Both the position numbers and the translations under genes were made by a program. A stretch of DNA of 64,000 nucleotides. Origin: Rebecca billardiae RCC1528 (Eukaryota; Haptophyta). Below the pieces are notes generated by a model. It saw only the letters and a list, made by a program, of their open reading frames with translations. It ran no database searches and had not been told where the DNA came from. Where the stretch lies: the NCBI GenBank assembly GCA_965240325.2, contig OZ251233.1, forward strand, positions 248,001-312,000, read 5' to 3'. Of this stretch, positions 62,901-64,000 are shown one piece after another. Numbering within the stretch: the first letter of the stretch is position 1; the number at the start of each line of letters is the position of its first letter.

Positions 62901-64000
62901 CCGCACTGCATGCCGCGCCGCCGCCACTCCTCACGGCCGCGCGCCCGCAGGGCTGCGGCTCCGCGCCCGAGCCGCAGCCCTGCGGCCGCAGCCCTGCGGC
63001 CGCAGGCCTGCGCTGGCCCAGCAGGCTGCTGCTGCTGCCCGGCCCACTCGCGTGGCGCGAGGCGATTGGCGCGTCCTCGACGCCGATGCTCGCTCCGAGC
63101 CGCACTGCATGCCGCGCCGCCGCCACTCCTCACGGCCGCGCGCCCACAGGGCTGCGGCTCCGCGACCGAGCCGCAGGGCTGCGGCCGCAGGCCTGCGGCC
63201 GCAGCCCTGCGGACGCAGGCTGATGCTGCTGTGTGGCTCAGTCGCGCGGCGCGAGGCGAGCGGGCAGGCGGGTGGCCGCGGTGCTGATTGGCGCGTCCTC
63301 GACGCCCATGCTTGCTCTGAGCCGCGCTGCATGACGCGCCGCCGCCGCTCCTCACGGCCGCGCGCCCGCAGGGCTGCGGCTCCGCGCCCGAGCCGCAGCC
63401 CTGCAGCCGCAGCCCTGCGGCCGCAGCCCTGCAGCCGCAGGCCTGCGGTGGCCCAGCAGGCTGCTGCTGCTGCTCTGCTCAGTCGCGCGGCGCGAGGCGA
63501 TTGGCGCGTCCTCGACGCCCATGCTCGCTCCGAGCCGCGCTGCTTGCCGCGCCGCCGCCACTCCTCACGGCCGCGCGCCCGCAGGGCTGCGGCTCCGCGA
63601 CCGAGCCGCAGGGCTGCGGCCGCAGGCCTGCGGCCGCAGCCCTGCGGAAGCAGGCTGATGCTGCTGCTCGGCTCAGTCGCACGGCGCGAGGCGAGCGGGC
63701 GGGCGGGTGGCCGCGGTGCTGATTGGCGCGTCCTCGACGCCCATGCTCGCTCCGAGCCGCGCTGCATGCCGCGCCGCCGCCACTCCTCACGGCCGCGCGC
63801 CCGCAGGGCTGCGGCTCCGCGACCGAGCCGCAGGGCTGCGGCCGCAGGCCTGCGGCCGCAGCCCTGCGGAAGCAGGCTGATGCTGCTGCTCGGCTCAGGC
63901 GCACGGCGCGAGGCGAGCGGGCGGGCGGGTGGCCGCGGTGCTGATTGGCGCGTCCTCGACGCCCATGCTTGCTCTGAGCCGCGCTGCATGACGCGCCGCC
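47945..64000. repeat. Satellite 2: over 70 tandem copies of a 213/221-222-bp monomer, running off the window
   Basis: Each monomer carries GACGCCCATGCTCGCTCCGA, GCCGCCACTCCTCACGGCC, a run of CTGCGGCCGCAG palindromes (period 14 bp, one to five copies), CAGCAGGCTGCTGCTGCTGC, and a variable tail. Type A (213 bp) has the short tail GGCGCGAGGCGATTGG. Type B (221-222 bp) has the longer tail GGCGAGCGGGCAGGCGGGTG. Between about 50.8 and 56 kb, A and B alternate to give a 434-bp dimer. The left part (about 47945-50150) is an older-looking subfamily with CACGCCCGCGCG in place of CACGGCCGCGCG. Copy number in the 14-bp subrepeat causes 14-bp length steps. Every strand and frame lacks stops for kilobases, but the frame shifts between monomers, so I do not call genes here. 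Confidence 0.93.
51207..52074. repeat. Example of the 434-bp A/B dimer in satellite 2
   Basis: Two successive dimers start at 51207 and 51641, each combining a 221-bp and a 213-bp monomer, and the next starts at 52075. The dimers are nearly identical, whereas the A and B monomers inside one dimer differ clearly in the stretch before and after the CTG run. Confidence 0.8.

Overview
This is nuclear DNA from a eukaryote, most likely a flagellated, very GC-rich microalga; a haptophyte is my best guess. The evidence is several spliced genes with short GC-rich introns (mostly GTGCG... donors and ...GCAG acceptors), a complete IFT122 (so the organism builds cilia or flagella), an ER-type DnaJ with a membrane anchor, a Golgi-type glycosyltransferase, and a giant receptor with 'LPTELG' leucine-rich repeats of a kind common in haptophytes. 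No bacterial operons, ribosome binding sites or CRISPR arrays are present. The taxon is an inference.

Layout. (1) 1-7955: a head-to-tail array of six units joined by (TA)n tracts. Long units (about 1.9 kb) carry a minus-strand Rep-like gene (HUH and YxxK nicking motifs plus a superfamily 3 helicase). Short units (about 1.0 kb) have lost the Rep gene and carry a different 64-bp segment. The array looks like an autonomous/non-autonomous pair of rolling-circle-type elements. (2) 7956-36121: the gene-bearing core. In order it holds a GT34-like glycosyltransferase (-), a five-exon alpha/beta hydrolase (+), an ankyrin protein (+), a DNAJB12/14-like J protein (-), IFT122 with eleven exons (+), and a six-exon, 3012-residue LRR/cohesin-like/dockerin-like membrane protein (+). 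I reconstructed the exons by hand from splice signals, reading frame and family knowledge; all three spliced models close in frame. (3) about 36137-47760: about 50 copies of a 222-bp satellite full of hairpins. (4) about 47945-64000 (window end): a second satellite of 213/221-222-bp monomers, organised in part as a 434-bp dimer and studded with CTGCGGCCGCAG palindromes.

How the parts relate. The genes do not form a pathway. IFT122 and the J protein are divergent neighbours sharing a 283-bp intergenic region. The left array and the two right arrays hem in the gene island. The most unusual items are the Rep-unit array, with its two diagnostic families and a 37-bp match 18 kb away, and the LRR receptor, whose five phase-2 introns all cut the LRR at the same point and whose cytoplasmic tail carries two kinds of repeated short motif.
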